Shown here piece after piece: positions 26,826 to 36,477 of a DNA stretch of 64,000 nt. Below the pieces are notes generated by a model. That model did no database searches, was not told the origin of the DNA, and was given only the letters and a program-made list of their open reading frames with translations. Every line of letters begins with the position of its first letter. The stretch's first letter is position 1. Where the stretch lies: NCBI GenBank assembly GCA_017480225.1, contig JAFVBB010000014.1:117311-181310 (forward strand), given 5' to 3'. The DNA comes from Bacteroidales bacterium (GTDB lineage: Bacteria; Bacteroidota; Bacteroidia; Bacteroidales; P3). A program made the translations under genes and the position numbers.

Positions 26826-27929
26826 ATGACCATCATCATCACCGGCGCGGCCGGTTTCATTGGCAACCATGTGGCCCGCCTGTTTGTGAACAAGTATCCG
26901 GACCACAAGATAATAGCCCTCGACAAACTGACCTATGCCGGCAACCTGGAGAACCTGGCCGACCTTGAGGGCAAGCCGAACTACAGGTTTGTGCGCATGG
27001 ATATATGCGATTACGACAGTGTGCTGGGGCTGATGCGCTCTGAATGCGTGGACGGTGTGATACACCTTGCGGCCGAGAGCCATGTGGACCGCTCCATCAA
27101 GGATCCGCTCGCTTTCGCCACCACCAACGTGCTCGGCACCCTGAGCCTGCTGCAGGCCGCGCGCACGGCCTGGGGCGAGCGGCCGGAGGGCAGCGAGGGA
27201 AGGCGTTTCTACCACATCTCGACCGACGAGGTGTACGGCGCGCTGGCCATGGACCGCCCCGATGGCGGCGACGGACCCGGCGGAGGCCCCTGGGGCAGCC
27301 GGCTCTTCACAGAGCAGAGCCCCTACCGTCCGCACAGCCCTTACAGTGCGGCGAAGGCCTCGAGCGACCACTTCGTGAGGGCGTTCCACGACACCTACGG
27401 CCTGCCGACCGTGGTGAGCAACTGCTCGAACAACTACGGTCCCTACCAATTTCCGGAGAAGCTGATTCCGCTGTTTATCAACAACATCTGCCTGCGCAGG
27501 CCGCTGCCCGTCTATGGGCAGGGGCTCAACGTGCGCGACTGGCTCTACGTGGAGGACCACGCGCGCGCCATCGACCTCATCTTCCACAGCGGCAGGGTGG
27601 GGGACACCTACAACATCGGCGGCTTCAACGAATGGCGCAACATCGACCTGGTGAAGACCCTCATAGCCACCACCGACCGCCTGCTGGGACGCCCGGAGGG
27701 CGCCGACCTGGACCTGATAACCTATGTGGCTGACCGCGCGGGGCACGACATGCGCTACGCCATTGACAGCAGCAAGCTCAGCAGCGAGCTTGGCTGGAAG
27801 CCCAGCCTCCAGTTTGAGGAGGGCATAGAGCGCACGGTGAGGTGGTACCTGGAGCACCGCGACTGGATGGAGCGCATCACCAGCGGCGACTACATGCGCT
27901 ACTACGAGGATATGTACGGCAACCGCTGA
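26826..27929 (+). CDS. rfbB: dTDP-glucose 4,6-dehydratase
   Basis: A 367-residue extended short-chain dehydrogenase that makes dTDP-4-keto-6-deoxyglucose for dTDP-rhamnose and related surface sugars. The NAD motif is TGAAGFIG at residues 7-14. The catalytic TDE is in ISTDEVYG (about 131-138) and YxxxK in YSAAK (about 173-177). A glycine-rich loop (DRPDGGDGPGGGPWG) sits between them, longer than in most Bacteroidota homologues but at a known variable site. ATG 26826 fits the N-terminus; the open frame upstream is not conserved. rfbA, rfbC and rfbD are absent from the window. Confidence 0.94.
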   Translation: MTIIITGAAGFIGNHVARLFVNKYPDHKIIALDKLTYAGNLENLADLEGKPNYRFVRMDICDYDSVLGLMRSECVDGVIHLAAESHVDRSIKDPLAFATTNVLGTLSLLQAARTAWGERPEGSEGRRFYHISTDEVYGALAMDRPDGGDGPGGGPWGSRLFTEQSPYRPHSPYSAAKASSDHFVRAFHDTYGLPTVVSNCSNNYGPYQFPEKLIPLFINNICLRRPLPVYGQGLNVRDWLYVEDHARAIDLIFHSGRVGDTYNIGGFNEWRNIDLVKTLIATTDRLLGRPEGADLDLITYVADRAGHDMRYAIDSSKLSSELGWKPSLQFEEGIERTVRWYLEHRDWMERITSGDYMRYYEDMYGNR

Positions 27930-27935
27930 CCTGGA

Positions 27936-27967
27936 TTTGGCCGGTTGAGAATAAATGCGTACTTTTG
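27936..27967 (+). promoter_or_regulatory. guaA promoter
   Basis: TTTG (27936-27939), 20 bp, TACTTTTG (27960-27967): a full consensus match 23 bp before ATG 27991. Confidence 0.78.
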
Positions 27968-27990
27968 CAATGCGAAAACACAACACAGGT

Positions 27991-29517
27991 ATGGACACGA
28001 TAATCATATTAGACTTTGGCTCTCAATACACTCAGTTGATTGCCCGCAAAATTCGCGAGTTGAATGTGTACTGCGAAATACACCCCTTCGACAAGGTTCC
28101 CGCGCTCACTGCGGAGGTGAAGGGTGTGGTCTTCAGCGGCAGCCCCTACAGCTGCAACGCTGCCGACGCGCCGGTGCCGCGTATGGAAGGCATCAAAGGC
28201 CGCCTGCCGCTGTTGGCGGTGTGCTACGGCGCGCAGTATCTTGCCAAGTGGGGCGGCGGCCGGGTGCAGCAGAGCGCCAACCGCGAGTATGGCCGTGCCA
28301 ACCTCAGTTTCGTGGACAGTGCCAGTCCCCTCATGCAGGGCATTGCCGACGGCAGCCAGGTGTGGATGAGCCACGGCGACACCATTGAGGTGCTGCCAGA
28401 GGACTACCGCACCATCTGCTCCACGCCGAGTGTGCGCTACGCCGGCTACCAGATAGAGGGCGAGCCCACCTATGCCATACAGTTTCACCCCGAGGTGCAC
28501 CATTCGGTCGACGGTGTGAGGCTGCTGCGCAACTTTGTGGTCGACATCTGCGGCTGCCGCCAGGAGTGGACGCCCGAAAGCTTCATCGAGACCACCGTGG
28601 CCGAGCTCCGCGCCAAGGTGGGCGACGACAAGGTGGTGCTCGGGTTGAGCGGCGGGGTTGACAGCACCGTGGCCGCCGTGCTCCTGAACAAGGCCATCGG
28701 CCACCGCCTGCACTGCATCTTCGTCGACAACGGCCTGCTGCGCAAGAACGAGTTCGAGGGGGTGCTTGAAAGCTACCGCGACATGGGGCTCAACGTCAAG
28801 GGCGTCGACGCCAAGCAGCGGTTCTACAGTGTGCTGGCCGGGGTGACCGACCCCGAGAAGAAGCGCAAGGCCATAGGCAAGACATTCATCGACGTGTTCG
28901 ACGCCGAGGCGAAGCTCATCAGCGACGCGAAGTTCCTGGGTCAGGGCACCATCTATCCCGATGTGATAGAGTCGAGCTCGGTGAAGGGACCCAGCCAGAC
29001 CATAAAGAGCCACCACAACGTGGGTGGCCTGCCCGACTACATGAAGCTGCAGCTCGTTGAGCCGCTGCGGTCGCTCTTCAAGGACGAGGTGCGCCGCGTG
29101 GGTAGGCAGCTTGGCATCAAGGACAGCCTCATAGGCCGCCATCCCTTCCCCGGCCCCGGCCTGGCAATACGCATATTGAGCGACGTGACGCCAGAGAAGG
29201 TGAGGGTGCTGCAGGAGGTGGACGACATCTTCATCAGCGGGCTGCGCGAGGCGGGACTGTACGACAAGGTGTGGCAGGCCGGAGCCATGCTGCTGCCGGT
29301 GCAGAGTGTGGGCGTCATGGGCGACGAGCGCACCTACGAGAGTGTGGTGGCGCTGCGGGCTGTGGAGAGCGTGGACGGCATGACGGCCGACTGGAGCCAC
29401 CTGCCCTACGACTTCCTTGCCCGGGTGAGCAACGAGATTATCAACCGCGTGCGCGGAGTGAACCGTGTGGTTTACGACATCAGCTCCAAGCCGCCTGCAA
29501 CAATCGAGTGGGAGTGA
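27991..29517 (+). CDS. guaA: GMP synthase (glutamine-hydrolysing)
   Basis: A 508-residue enzyme converting XMP to GMP. The N-terminal class I glutamine amidotransferase has its cysteine in AVCYGAQ near residue 75 and FHPEVHHS as the histidine/glutamate motif. The ATP-pyrophosphatase loop is [11 protein letters not shown] near residue 219, and the C-terminal dimerisation domain ends in [14 protein letters not shown] 27991 gives the canonical start [12 protein letters not shown]. It has its own promoter and is followed after 34 bp by the LysM gene. Confidence 0.97.
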   Translation: MDTIIILDFGSQYTQLIARKIRELNVYCEIHPFDKVPALTAEVKGVVFSGSPYSCNAADAPVPRMEGIKGRLPLLAVCYGAQYLAKWGGGRVQQSANREYGRANLSFVDSASPLMQGIADGSQVWMSHGDTIEVLPEDYRTICSTPSVRYAGYQIEGEPTYAIQFHPEVHHSVDGVRLLRNFVVDICGCRQEWTPESFIETTVAELRAKVGDDKVVLGLSGGVDSTVAAVLLNKAIGHRLHCIFVDNGLLRKNEFEGVLESYRDMGLNVKGVDAKQRFYSVLAGVTDPEKKRKAIGKTFIDVFDAEAKLISDAKFLGQGTIYPDVIESSSVKGPSQTIKSHHNVGGLPDYMKLQLVEPLRSLFKDEVRRVGRQLGIKDSLIGRHPFPGPGLAIRILSDVTPEKVRVLQEVDDIFISGLREAGLYDKVWQAGAMLLPVQSVGVMGDERTYESVVALRAVESVDGMTADWSHLPYDFLARVSNEIINRVRGVNRVVYDISSKPPATIEWE

Positions 29518-29551
29518 TAGCCCCTGCCCGGAAACCCAACCGTCGACACCT

Positions 29552-31045
29552 ATGAGTAAAGTGAAAAGAGCAAGGTTTTTGGCGACGCTGATTGCTGTGG
29601 CGTCGTTCATGGCGTCGCCAGTACTCGCCGCGGCACAGGCGCCGGGCACCACGCCGGTCGACGTGAGCGGCGAGACCCAGCTGCTGCACGGGCGCCGCTA
29701 CTATGTGCACATCGTCAAGCGTGGGCAGACGGTCTATTCCATCGCCAGGGCCTACAAGGTGGAGAGCTACGACGCCGTGACCCACCACGACATACATTTC
29801 CTGCACGAGGGCGACACTGTGTGGCTTCCAGCCCGGGGCCAGTTCGGTGCGGATGAGCCTGCCGCTCCCGCTGCCCCGCAGCAGGCACCGGCGGCCTCGC
29901 AGCCTGAGCCGCCTCGCCAACCGGCTGCCGTGCGGCCTGTGGGCAAGGTGCTGAAGGTGGCCGTCATGATGCCACTGCACCTTGACCAGCTCGACCAGGT
30001 GAGCACGTCGAAGTTCGACATCGAGCAGCGCGGTGTGAAGGTGTACCGACAGTTTGAGTTCATCGAGTTCTACGAGGGTTTGCTGCTGGCAGTCGACAAA
30101 CTTAACGCGCAGGGAATAAATGTAGAACTCAATGTGGCCGATGTGTCGGCCAACAACGCGGTGGCTGCCGCCGAGGCGTTCCGAAGCCACAACATGCAGC
30201 AGAGCGACGTGATTGTGGCCCTGCTGCTTCGCGAGTCGTTTGACAAGGTGGCCGAGCTGGCCCAGCAGCACGGTGTGTACATCGTGAACCCCATGGCCAC
30301 ACGCGACGAGCTGTGCGCCACAAATCCCTACATGGTCAAGATCCAGCCCTCGGTTGAGGGCAGGGTGGCACTGATGCTGCGCAACATGAAGCTGGAGCGC
30401 CCCGACGCGCACCTGTACGTCATCCATTCTGGATCGAAGCAGGAGAAGGTGGTGATGGACGAGCTGAAGCGCCAGCTGACCGAGCGTGGCGACATACCCT
30501 ACACACTCTTCAACTGGAGCCAAAGCGCGCGCATGGCCTCGGTGCTGAAAGCCACGCCGCGCTGCCAGGTGCTCAGCATCTACGACCAGGGCAAGGATGA
30601 GAACCGGGTGTTCTGCATCAATCTGCTCAACAAGTTGGCCGCGTTCAAGAAGGACAGCCCCACGCTCTACTCGTTTGCCGACTGGACGCGCGATTATGCC
30701 GACATTGACTATTCACAACTGCAGCAGCTGGGCTACCATACATACAGCCTGTCGTGGGACATGGCCAACGACGTGCATGTGCAGTTCCTCAAAGACTACC
30801 GCGAGCGTTTCGGCACCGAGCCCACCTCGCAGCTTGCATCCACCGCCTACGACCTCATGGTGGCCATAGGTGGCGGTCTGTCTGCCCATGGCTCCGACTA
30901 TTGGAAGCAGCCGTCGGCCTTCACTCCGCCGGTACCGCTTGTGCAGCCGCTCCACCTGGTGCGCCACGGCGCAGGGCTGGAGAACGACAGGGCGTCGCTC
31001 TACCGGTTGGATGACCTGCACTTCATCAAAGCCAGGCTAAAATAA
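29552..31045 (+). CDS. LysM domain fused to a periplasmic-binding-protein domain
   Basis: A 497-residue secreted protein. After a signal peptide (AVASFMASPVLAAAQ) there is a LysM module (residues about 45-90: YYVHIVKRGQTVYSIARAYK), a proline/alanine-rich linker (about 95-130), and then a domain resembling type I amino-acid or leucine-binding proteins (KVAVMMPLHLDQLDQ to the end). Such fusions are common in Bacteroidota; the LysM probably tethers the protein to peptidoglycan, and the ligand is unknown. No permease genes are adjacent. Its stop is 4 bp before lpxC, so it is in the guaA-lpxC-lpxA transcript. Confidence 0.85.
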   Translation: MSKVKRARFLATLIAVASFMASPVLAAAQAPGTTPVDVSGETQLLHGRRYYVHIVKRGQTVYSIARAYKVESYDAVTHHDIHFLHEGDTVWLPARGQFGADEPAAPAAPQQAPAASQPEPPRQPAAVRPVGKVLKVAVMMPLHLDQLDQVSTSKFDIEQRGVKVYRQFEFIEFYEGLLLAVDKLNAQGINVELNVADVSANNAVAAAEAFRSHNMQQSDVIVALLLRESFDKVAELAQQHGVYIVNPMATRDELCATNPYMVKIQPSVEGRVALMLRNMKLERPDAHLYVIHSGSKQEKVVMDELKRQLTERGDIPYTLFNWSQSARMASVLKATPRCQVLSIYDQGKDENRVFCINLLNKLAAFKKDSPTLYSFADWTRDYADIDYSQLQQLGYHTYSLSWDMANDVHVQFLKDYRERFGTEPTSQLASTAYDLMVAIGGGLSAHGSDYWKQPSAFTPPVPLVQPLHLVRHGAGLENDRASLYRLDDLHFIKARLK

Positions 31046-31049
31046 CTAC

Positions 31050-31970
31050 ATGGAGAAACAACACACTGTAAACAAGGAGTTCCGCCTCACCGGGCCGGGT
31101 CTGCACACAGGCCGGACCGTGACTGTCACCGTTAAACCAGCCCCAGAGAACTTTGGCATAGCCTTCAGGCGCACCGACCGCAACAACATCATCACCCAGC
31201 AGGCCGTTGCCTATGGCGTTGGCGAGACGTCGCGTGGGACGACGCTTGGCAGCGGCCGCCACACGATAGCCACCATCGAGCACTTGATGTCGGCCCTGCA
31301 CGGTATGCAGGTCGACAATGCTATAGTGGAACTTGACGGCGGCGAGGTGCCCATACTCGACGGTTCGTCGAGGCCGTGGATGCTGCAACTAATGAGGGTT
31401 GGTCTGCTCGAGCAGCAGGCCGAGCGCAAGGTGGTGTCCATCACTGAGCCGCTGCACTTCGAGTTCGCCAAGACAGGGTCGGTCTTCGATGTGGAGCCGT
31501 GCGACCACTTTGCTGTGCATTGTGAGATAGACTTTGCCGGCAGCGTCATTGGCCACCAGTGCGCCGAGATGGAGAGTTTCGCCGACTATGCCACAAACAT
31601 TGCGCCGTGCCGCACCTTCGTCTTCCTGCACGAGATTGAGCCATTGCTGCACCTCAACCTGATTAAGGGCGGCTCGCTCGACAACGCCCTGGTGTTTGTC
31701 AACCGCGAGTTGACCGGCAAGCAGCTGAAGAGGTTGGCAAAGACATTCCATAAGGATGTGACCCAGTTCAAGGTGCATGACGGTGTGCTGAACACCACTG
31801 ACATCTATTTCCATAACGAGCCTGCCCGCCATAAGCTGCTCGACTTTGTGGGCGATGTGCGTCTGGTTGGCTGTATGCTCAATGCGCGTTTCAAGATTTA
31901 CAAGCCCGGCCACAAGGCAAACAATGCCTTTGCCAGGTATTTGGTTGATTACATCAAGAACAAAAAATAG
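31050..31970 (+). CDS. lpxC: UDP-3-O-acyl-N-acetylglucosamine deacetylase, without fused FabZ
   Basis: A 306-residue zinc deacetylase that commits UDP-acyl-GlcN to lipid A synthesis. The zinc ligands are visible in HTIATIEHLMSALHG and in EPARHKLLDFVGD (HxxxD). In most Bacteroidota LpxC is fused to the dehydratase FabZ in a chain of about 460 residues. Here the protein stops right after the LpxC domain (HKANNAFARYLVDYIKNKK) and lpxA starts 1 bp later, so the FabZ half is missing from this locus. The domain itself looks complete and functional. Confidence 0.94.
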   Translation: MEKQHTVNKEFRLTGPGLHTGRTVTVTVKPAPENFGIAFRRTDRNNIITQQAVAYGVGETSRGTTLGSGRHTIATIEHLMSALHGMQVDNAIVELDGGEVPILDGSSRPWMLQLMRVGLLEQQAERKVVSITEPLHFEFAKTGSVFDVEPCDHFAVHCEIDFAGSVIGHQCAEMESFADYATNIAPCRTFVFLHEIEPLLHLNLIKGGSLDNALVFVNRELTGKQLKRLAKTFHKDVTQFKVHDGVLNTTDIYFHNEPARHKLLDFVGDVRLVGCMLNARFKIYKPGHKANNAFARYLVDYIKNKK

Positions 31971-31971
31971 T

Positions 31972-32760
31972 ATGGTACTTTACGACCTGCATCCCGATGC
32001 CAAGATTGGCAGCAATGTGACAATAAGCAACTTCACCACCATCTGCGAAGATGTGGTCATTGGCGACAACACGTGGATAGGCCCCAATGTGACCATCTTT
32101 CCCGGTGCCAGGATCGGCGCCGGATGCAAGATATTCCCCGGCAGCGTGATTGCCGCGCAGCCACAGGACCTGAAGTTTGCCGGTGAGTACACCACCGTTG
32201 AGATTGGCGACGGCAACGTGATACGCGAGTGTTGCACCATCAATCGCGGCACTGCCGCCAGTGGCCGCACAGTCATTGGCAACAACAACTTGCTAATGGC
32301 CTATGTGCATGTTGCACACGACTGTGTGTTGGGCGACAACTGCGTGCTGGCCAACAATGCCACGCTCGCCGGTCACATCATACTGGGCGACTACGTAATC
32401 CTGGGAGGCAAGACAGCCTGCCTGCAGTTCATCCACATAGGCTCGCACGTCATCACGCAGGGCGGCTCGCTCATCGACAAGGACATTCCGCCTTTTGTCA
32501 AGGCGGCCCGCTACCCCATACAGTACTGCGGTGTGAACAGTCTCGGCCTTCAGCGCCGTGGATTCTCGCGCGAGAGCATTAACAACATCAGTGACATATA
32601 CCGCTACATCTTCGTCAAGGGTCTGCCTTTGGCCGATGCTTTGGAGCTGGTCAAGGAACGTTACGGCAACACCGACGAGGGCAAGCAAGTGTTGGCTTTC
32701 GTGGGCAACGCCAACACCGGACTCATGAGCGGCTATCGCAGCACGAGGAGCAAGGAATAA
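31972..32760 (+). CDS. lpxA: acyl-ACP--UDP-N-acetylglucosamine O-acyltransferase
   Basis: A 262-residue left-handed beta-helix acyltransferase catalysing the first step of lipid A synthesis. Hexapeptide repeats run from residue 10 to 190 (IGSNVTISNFTTI, IGDNTWIGPNVTI, ILGDYVILGGKT); the catalytic histidine is in AYVHVAHDCVLGD, and GLQRRGFS leads into the helical C-terminus. ATG 31972 follows the lpxC stop by 1 bp. The locus order lpxC-lpxA is normal, but lpxD is not upstream here. Confidence 0.95.
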   Translation: MVLYDLHPDAKIGSNVTISNFTTICEDVVIGDNTWIGPNVTIFPGARIGAGCKIFPGSVIAAQPQDLKFAGEYTTVEIGDGNVIRECCTINRGTAASGRTVIGNNNLLMAYVHVAHDCVLGDNCVLANNATLAGHIILGDYVILGGKTACLQFIHIGSHVITQGGSLIDKDIPPFVKAARYPIQYCGVNSLGLQRRGFSRESINNISDIYRYIFVKGLPLADALELVKERYGNTDEGKQVLAFVGNANTGLMSGYRSTRSKE

Positions 32761-32787
32761 CCTTGTGGCACGTGCTGTACCGAATGA

Positions 32788-32826
32788 CAAAGCCCCGACG
32801 ATGTTGACCGCCGGGGCTTTGCTTTT
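32788..32826. terminator. bidirectional terminator between lpxA and the symporter gene
   Basis: CAAAGCCCCG (32788-32797) pairs with CGGGGCTTTG (32812-32821), followed by CTTTT. Confidence 0.85.
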
Positions 32827-32841
32827 CTTCGGGTTCCAGAA

Positions 32842-34311
32842 TTACTGCTTCTTCTTCCACAGGCGGGTCATGTCCTCAAGTGTCTTGCCCTTGGTCTCCG
32901 GTACCAGCCTCCACACGAACACTGCCGCCACCAGGCACAGGACACCGTATAGGCCGTAGGTGAACCAATGGCCGAAGTTGTCGCCTGCCGACAAGTGCAT
33001 GTTGAACATGGGAACGAATGTGCTGCTGACAATGAAGTTGAACACCCACTGCGCCGCTACGGCTATTGCCACCGCCGCCCCGCGTATGGTGTTGGGGAAA
33101 ATCTCCGCGATGAGCACCCAGCAGATTGGCCCCCACGAGAACATGAACGACGCGCTGTAGAGCATAATGCTGACCATTGTCACCAGTTGCAGGCCGTCGT
33201 GGCCGAATGTTAGCGCCACCCCAAACGCGCCCAGCGCCATGCCCAGCGAGCCAGCGATAAGCAGCGGCTTGCGTCCCAGCTTCTCCACCGTGAATATGGC
33301 CACGAGGGTGAATAGTATGTTCACCACACCCATCATCACCGTGTTGAACATCGGGTTGGTCATGCCCATGTCGCCGAAAATGCGCGGCGCGTAGTAGAGC
33401 ACCGCGTTTATCCCCACCACCTGCTGGAATACGCTCAACATTATTCCTACAAATACGCAGAGCCAGCCGTAGGTCATCAGCCTTTCGGTGCGCACGGTTA
33501 TGGTGCTCTTAATGTCGGCCAGTATGGCCTGGGCTTTGCTTTGGCCGTTTATTTTTGCCAAAGTGGCCAGTGCCTTGTCGTCGCGGCCTGCCATAACCAT
33601 ATAGCGCGGCGATTCGGGCACCAGGCATATCAGCACCGTGAACATTGCCGCTGGTATGGCTTCCGAGCCGAACATGTAGCGCCACCCGGTGCTTATAGTC
33701 CAGAGGTCACTGCCGGGAGCCACCGCGTTGAGGCCTTGCCCTATCTGCTCAATGATGGGGTTGGTGTGCCTGCCCAGTATCATGAAGTTCACAAAGTAGA
33801 CCACCAGCTGGCCGAAGATGATGGCAAACTGGTTCCAGCTCACCAGCATACCCCGACGGTCAGATGGCGCCACCTCGCCAATATACATCGGGCAGATGGC
33901 CGAGGCCAGACCCACTCCCATGCCGCCAACTACGCGGTAGAAGTTGAACATCCACAGCAGTCCCAGCGACGGCTCGCCGCGGTGGAAGAAAAGAAACTCA
34001 GGGTTCATCGACCCCAGCGCCGACACGAAGAACAGCACACCCGCCAGCACCAGCGACTTTTTGCGCCCCCAGCGCGAGGCCAGCAGGCCGCTGAGCATGG
34101 CTCCAACCACGCAGCCAATCAAGGCGCTGCTCGACGTGAAGCCGTGCATCATGTCGGTGTAGTTGAAATCAGTGGCGCCGAGGAAGAAGGCCTGCAAGCC
34201 TTTCTCGGCGCCCGATATTACGGCTGTGTCGTAGCCGAACAGCAGCCCTCCAAGCACGGCCACCAGCACAATGCCGTACAGGTAGCCTTTGTTGCCTTTG
34301 TCGTTGGTCAT
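32842..34311 (-). CDS. MFS sugar:proton symporter, XylE-like
   Basis: A 489-residue transporter with about twelve hydrophobic segments. GGLLFGYDTAVISGAE at the N-terminus, RWGRKKSLVLAG between segments 2 and 3, GxGLASAICPMYIGEVAPSDRRG-type and QQVVGINAVLYYAPRIF motifs, and VPETKGKTLEDM at the end are those of the sugar-porter family. The closest named type I recall is the D-xylose symporter XylE of Bacteroides; the actual sugar is not certain. It begins 50 bp after the ADP-ribosylglycohydrolase gene on the same strand with no promoter seen, so it may be the last gene of that operon. No xylose isomerase or kinase gene is adjacent. Confidence 0.85.
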   Translation of the reverse strand: MTNDKGNKGYLYGIVLVAVLGGLLFGYDTAVISGAEKGLQAFFLGATDFNYTDMMHGFTSSSALIGCVVGAMLSGLLASRWGRKKSLVLAGVLFFVSALGSMNPEFLFFHRGEPSLGLLWMFNFYRVVGGMGVGLASAICPMYIGEVAPSDRRGMLVSWNQFAIIFGQLVVYFVNFMILGRHTNPIIEQIGQGLNAVAPGSDLWTISTGWRYMFGSEAIPAAMFTVLICLVPESPRYMVMAGRDDKALATLAKINGQSKAQAILADIKSTITVRTERLMTYGWLCVFVGIMLSVFQQVVGINAVLYYAPRIFGDMGMTNPMFNTVMMGVVNILFTLVAIFTVEKLGRKPLLIAGSLGMALGAFGVALTFGHDGLQLVTMVSIMLYSASFMFSWGPICWVLIAEIFPNTIRGAAVAIAVAAQWVFNFIVSSTFVPMFNMHLSAGDNFGHWFTYGLYGVLCLVAAVFVWRLVPETKGKTLEDMTRLWKKKQ

Positions 34312-34361
34312 CTCTGTGTAGTGTTTGTTGTTGCGACGACCTTAACGACGCAGGGCGTGGT

Positions 34362-35129
34362 TTATTGTGCCGCCAGGTACATGTTCTCAACCACGCGGCG
34401 CATTTCTTCCGGCAGGTGGGCCATGGTCTGCTCGCGAATATCGTCGGGCACGCCGTAGTATGCCTCGGCCATGCCGCCGGCGATGCAGGCTATCGTGTCG
34501 CTGTCACCTCCCAGGCTCACCGCCAAGCGCAGGCAGTGCTCGAAGCTCTCGCTCTCCAGGAAGGCCACAATGGCCTGCGGCACGCTGCCTTGGCAAGTCT
34601 CGTCGAATTGGTAGGTTTTGCGCAGCCGCCCAATCGTGAAGTCCAGCCGGTAGCCGTAGAGTGCCTGCACCATGCTGCGTATCTTGTCCTTGTCGGCCTT
34701 CTGTTGAGCCATCAGTATCACGTCGGTCGTGGCCAGTGCTCCTTTTATGCCCTCGGGGTGGTTGTGGGTGCACACCGCGCTCGACGCTGCCAGGGTCAGT
34801 GCCCGCTCGCGGTCGCCGTGTGCCAGCAGGGCGCATGGCGACACCCTCATGGCCGAGCCGTTGCCAAACGAGTCGTAGGGCTTCGGCTCGTCGCTGGCAA
34901 GCCATCGGCGGAAGCGCCCGCCGTAGCCGCGCCCTTTGTAGCGGCGTCCGTACTCGTGCATCGTGGCGCCGAAGGGTCGGCCGCTCATTATGGCGTCGGC
35001 CACGGCCACGGTCATCACTGTGTCGTCGGTGAAGGTGCAGTCGTTGTGGAAAAGCTCGAAATCGGTCGAGCGGTGGTTGTTGAATTCAAAGCGCGACCCT
35101 ACGATGTCGCCTGTTATCGCTCCTATCAT
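34362..35129 (-). CDS. ADP-ribosylglycohydrolase-family protein
   Basis: A 255-residue DraG/ARH-fold hydrolase. Metal-site motifs are complete: MIGAITGDIVGSRFE at the start, CTFTDDTVMTVAVADA at about residue 31-46, YDSFGNGSAMRVSPCALLA at about 84-102, and LGGDSDTIACIAGGMAEA at about 206-223. Members remove ADP-ribose from proteins or small molecules using two magnesium ions. It starts 10 bp after the macro-like gene, an operonic spacing that suggests both act on ADP-ribose compounds. Confidence 0.9.
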   Translation of the reverse strand: MIGAITGDIVGSRFEFNNHRSTDFELFHNDCTFTDDTVMTVAVADAIMSGRPFGATMHEYGRRYKGRGYGGRFRRWLASDEPKPYDSFGNGSAMRVSPCALLAHGDRERALTLAASSAVCTHNHPEGIKGALATTDVILMAQQKADKDKIRSMVQALYGYRLDFTIGRLRKTYQFDETCQGSVPQAIVAFLESESFEHCLRLAVSLGGDSDTIACIAGGMAEAYYGVPDDIREQTMAHLPEEMRRVVENMYLAAQ

Positions 35130-35139
35130 GACGGGTGGA

Positions 35140-35586
35140 TCATTTGTTGAGTATTTCCCAGAATGAAGCCGGCAGCCACACGTTGTCCAGCTCTGCCGCG
35201 CTGGCGAAGAACGGCGCCACCTCCTCGTCGGTGTAGCCCGCTATGCCGCACCCTATGCGAGTCACCAGGAAGGTCAGTTCCGGGTGCAGGCGGGCGAAGT
35301 CTGTGAAGCGCCTGACGTTGGCCTGCAGCGCCTTAAGCCCCTCCATGCTCGATATGGCGTAGCTTTGCCCTTGCAGGCCGTCGCCCTGTCCCATCACGGC
35401 TCCGAATTTCTTCACCGCTGTGCGCGCGGCGCCGCCGTAGTGCATTCCATGCGCGTTGCTGCCGAAGACGAACACCTCGCCCTCTTTCAGCGTGTCAATG
35501 TGCTCCGGAGTGGTGCGCATGGCAGCCTCCTTCTTCGTTGCCAGGCCGTCGCTCCAGCCTTGGCCTTGCTTGTTTGCGTCTGTCAT
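35140..35586 (-). CDS. macro-like protein (A1S_2505-type)
   Basis: A 148-residue protein whose core reads EVFVFGSNAHGMHYGGAART, then FGAVMGQGDGLQGQSYAI and FLVTRIGCGIAGYTDEEVAPFF. Homologues carry the label A1S_2505-family phage non-structural protein. The GSNAxGxHxGGAA and GxGxxGQxY pattern resembles the ADP-ribose-binding loops of macro domains; this fold assignment is my inference. ATG 35586 lies 11 bp after the VWA gene; an internal ATG at 35520 would remove a poorly conserved N-terminus. Its tight spacing with the downstream ADP-ribosylglycohydrolase supports an ADP-ribose role. Confidence 0.68.
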   Translation of the reverse strand: MTDANKQGQGWSDGLATKKEAAMRTTPEHIDTLKEGEVFVFGSNAHGMHYGGAARTAVKKFGAVMGQGDGLQGQSYAISSMEGLKALQANVRRFTDFARLHPELTFLVTRIGCGIAGYTDEEVAPFFASAAELDNVWLPASFWEILNK

Positions 35587-35597
35587 TTCCTGTTTTC

Positions 35598-36440
35598 TTA
35601 GTCTACATATGTTGAGTGTTTACGGCTCAGCCTTTCATGGAAGATGCGCGACAGTGTGCCGTCGTCAGGGGCGTCATGTGGCGCATTGTCGAAGTTGCGG
35701 CGTGTGCGCAACATTTCGTGTATTATAGACATGCGCTTTGCGCGGTCGTCGGGCATGGCTTCAGACATGGCGTGCATCTCGGCGATCATATGCAGGCGGG
35801 CCTCGCGGTCGGCACGGAATGCGTCGCTTGCGCCTGTGTCGCTGTAGTCGAAACTCATGTGGTTGTCTATTGACAGGCCATGGCTCACCTCGTTGACGTT
35901 ATGGTTGGCCCCGAGGTAGGAGAAGTTCCAGCCATAGTCATTCTTCATGCGCTCCACCAGCTGCCGTGCCTTGGCACTGGTGAAGGTTTTCGAGCTGTTC
36001 TCCATGCCGTCGGTGATGACGGTCGCAATGACCGCCGCTTGCCGCAGGTCGATGTCGCTTGTCAGCATGTCGCTGATGCTGCGGCCTATGGCGTCGTAGA
36101 GCGGCGTGCCGCAGCATGGACGGAATTCGAGTGGCGACAGGTTGCGGACTTTGTCGATGGGCGTGCGCTCGTACACATACTCCATCTTGCACCCGCAGAA
36201 GAGCAGCAGGCTCACATAGTGCTGCTGCGTGGTGCCGTATTGCCGCTGTGCCTGTCGCACGGATTCCAGCGTCTCGTTGAGGCCGTTCACGGTGGCTTGC
36301 CGTATGGCTGACATCGAGCCGCTGCTGTCAAGCACAATGATGTTGTACACGGCGTCCTTCTGTGCGCTCATGCCGTCGTTCTCGCTGAAAACGCGTTCCA
36401 TAAAGCCCTTGAACATTTCTCCGATGTTATTTTTCTCCAT
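35598..36440 (-). CDS. VWA-domain protein
   Basis: A 280-residue soluble protein with a von Willebrand A domain at about residues 28-190. The MIDAS metal site is visible: DSSGSMSAIRQATVNGL (DxSxS), GTPLYDAIG with the threonine, and ITDGMENSSKTFT with the aspartate. The remaining 90 residues are helical and charged (AEMHAMSEAMPDDRAKRMSI). There is no signal peptide or membrane segment, so it acts in the cytoplasm, unlike the secreted VWA adhesins. It resembles VWA proteins found in tellurite-resistance-like and NAD-related gene clusters. It is 37 bp downstream of the Nudix gene and 11 bp upstream of the macro-like gene. Confidence 0.82.
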   Translation of the reverse strand: MEKNNIGEMFKGFMERVFSENDGMSAQKDAVYNIIVLDSSGSMSAIRQATVNGLNETLESVRQAQRQYGTTQQHYVSLLLFCGCKMEYVYERTPIDKVRNLSPLEFRPCCGTPLYDAIGRSISDMLTSDIDLRQAAVIATVITDGMENSSKTFTSAKARQLVERMKNDYGWNFSYLGANHNVNEVSHGLSIDNHMSFDYSDTGASDAFRADREARLHMIAEMHAMSEAMPDDRAKRMSIIHEMLRTRRNFDNAPHDAPDDGTLSRIFHERLSRKHSTYVD

Positions 36441-36477
36441 TGCGATATGTGTTGTTTGATGTTTGTTGCCGTCTTGG

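Noticed and set aside
27245-27300. Glycine-rich loop in rfbB as a foreign insertion
   Set aside because: Homologues vary in length at the same site between the TDE and YxxxK motifs, so it is within family variation.
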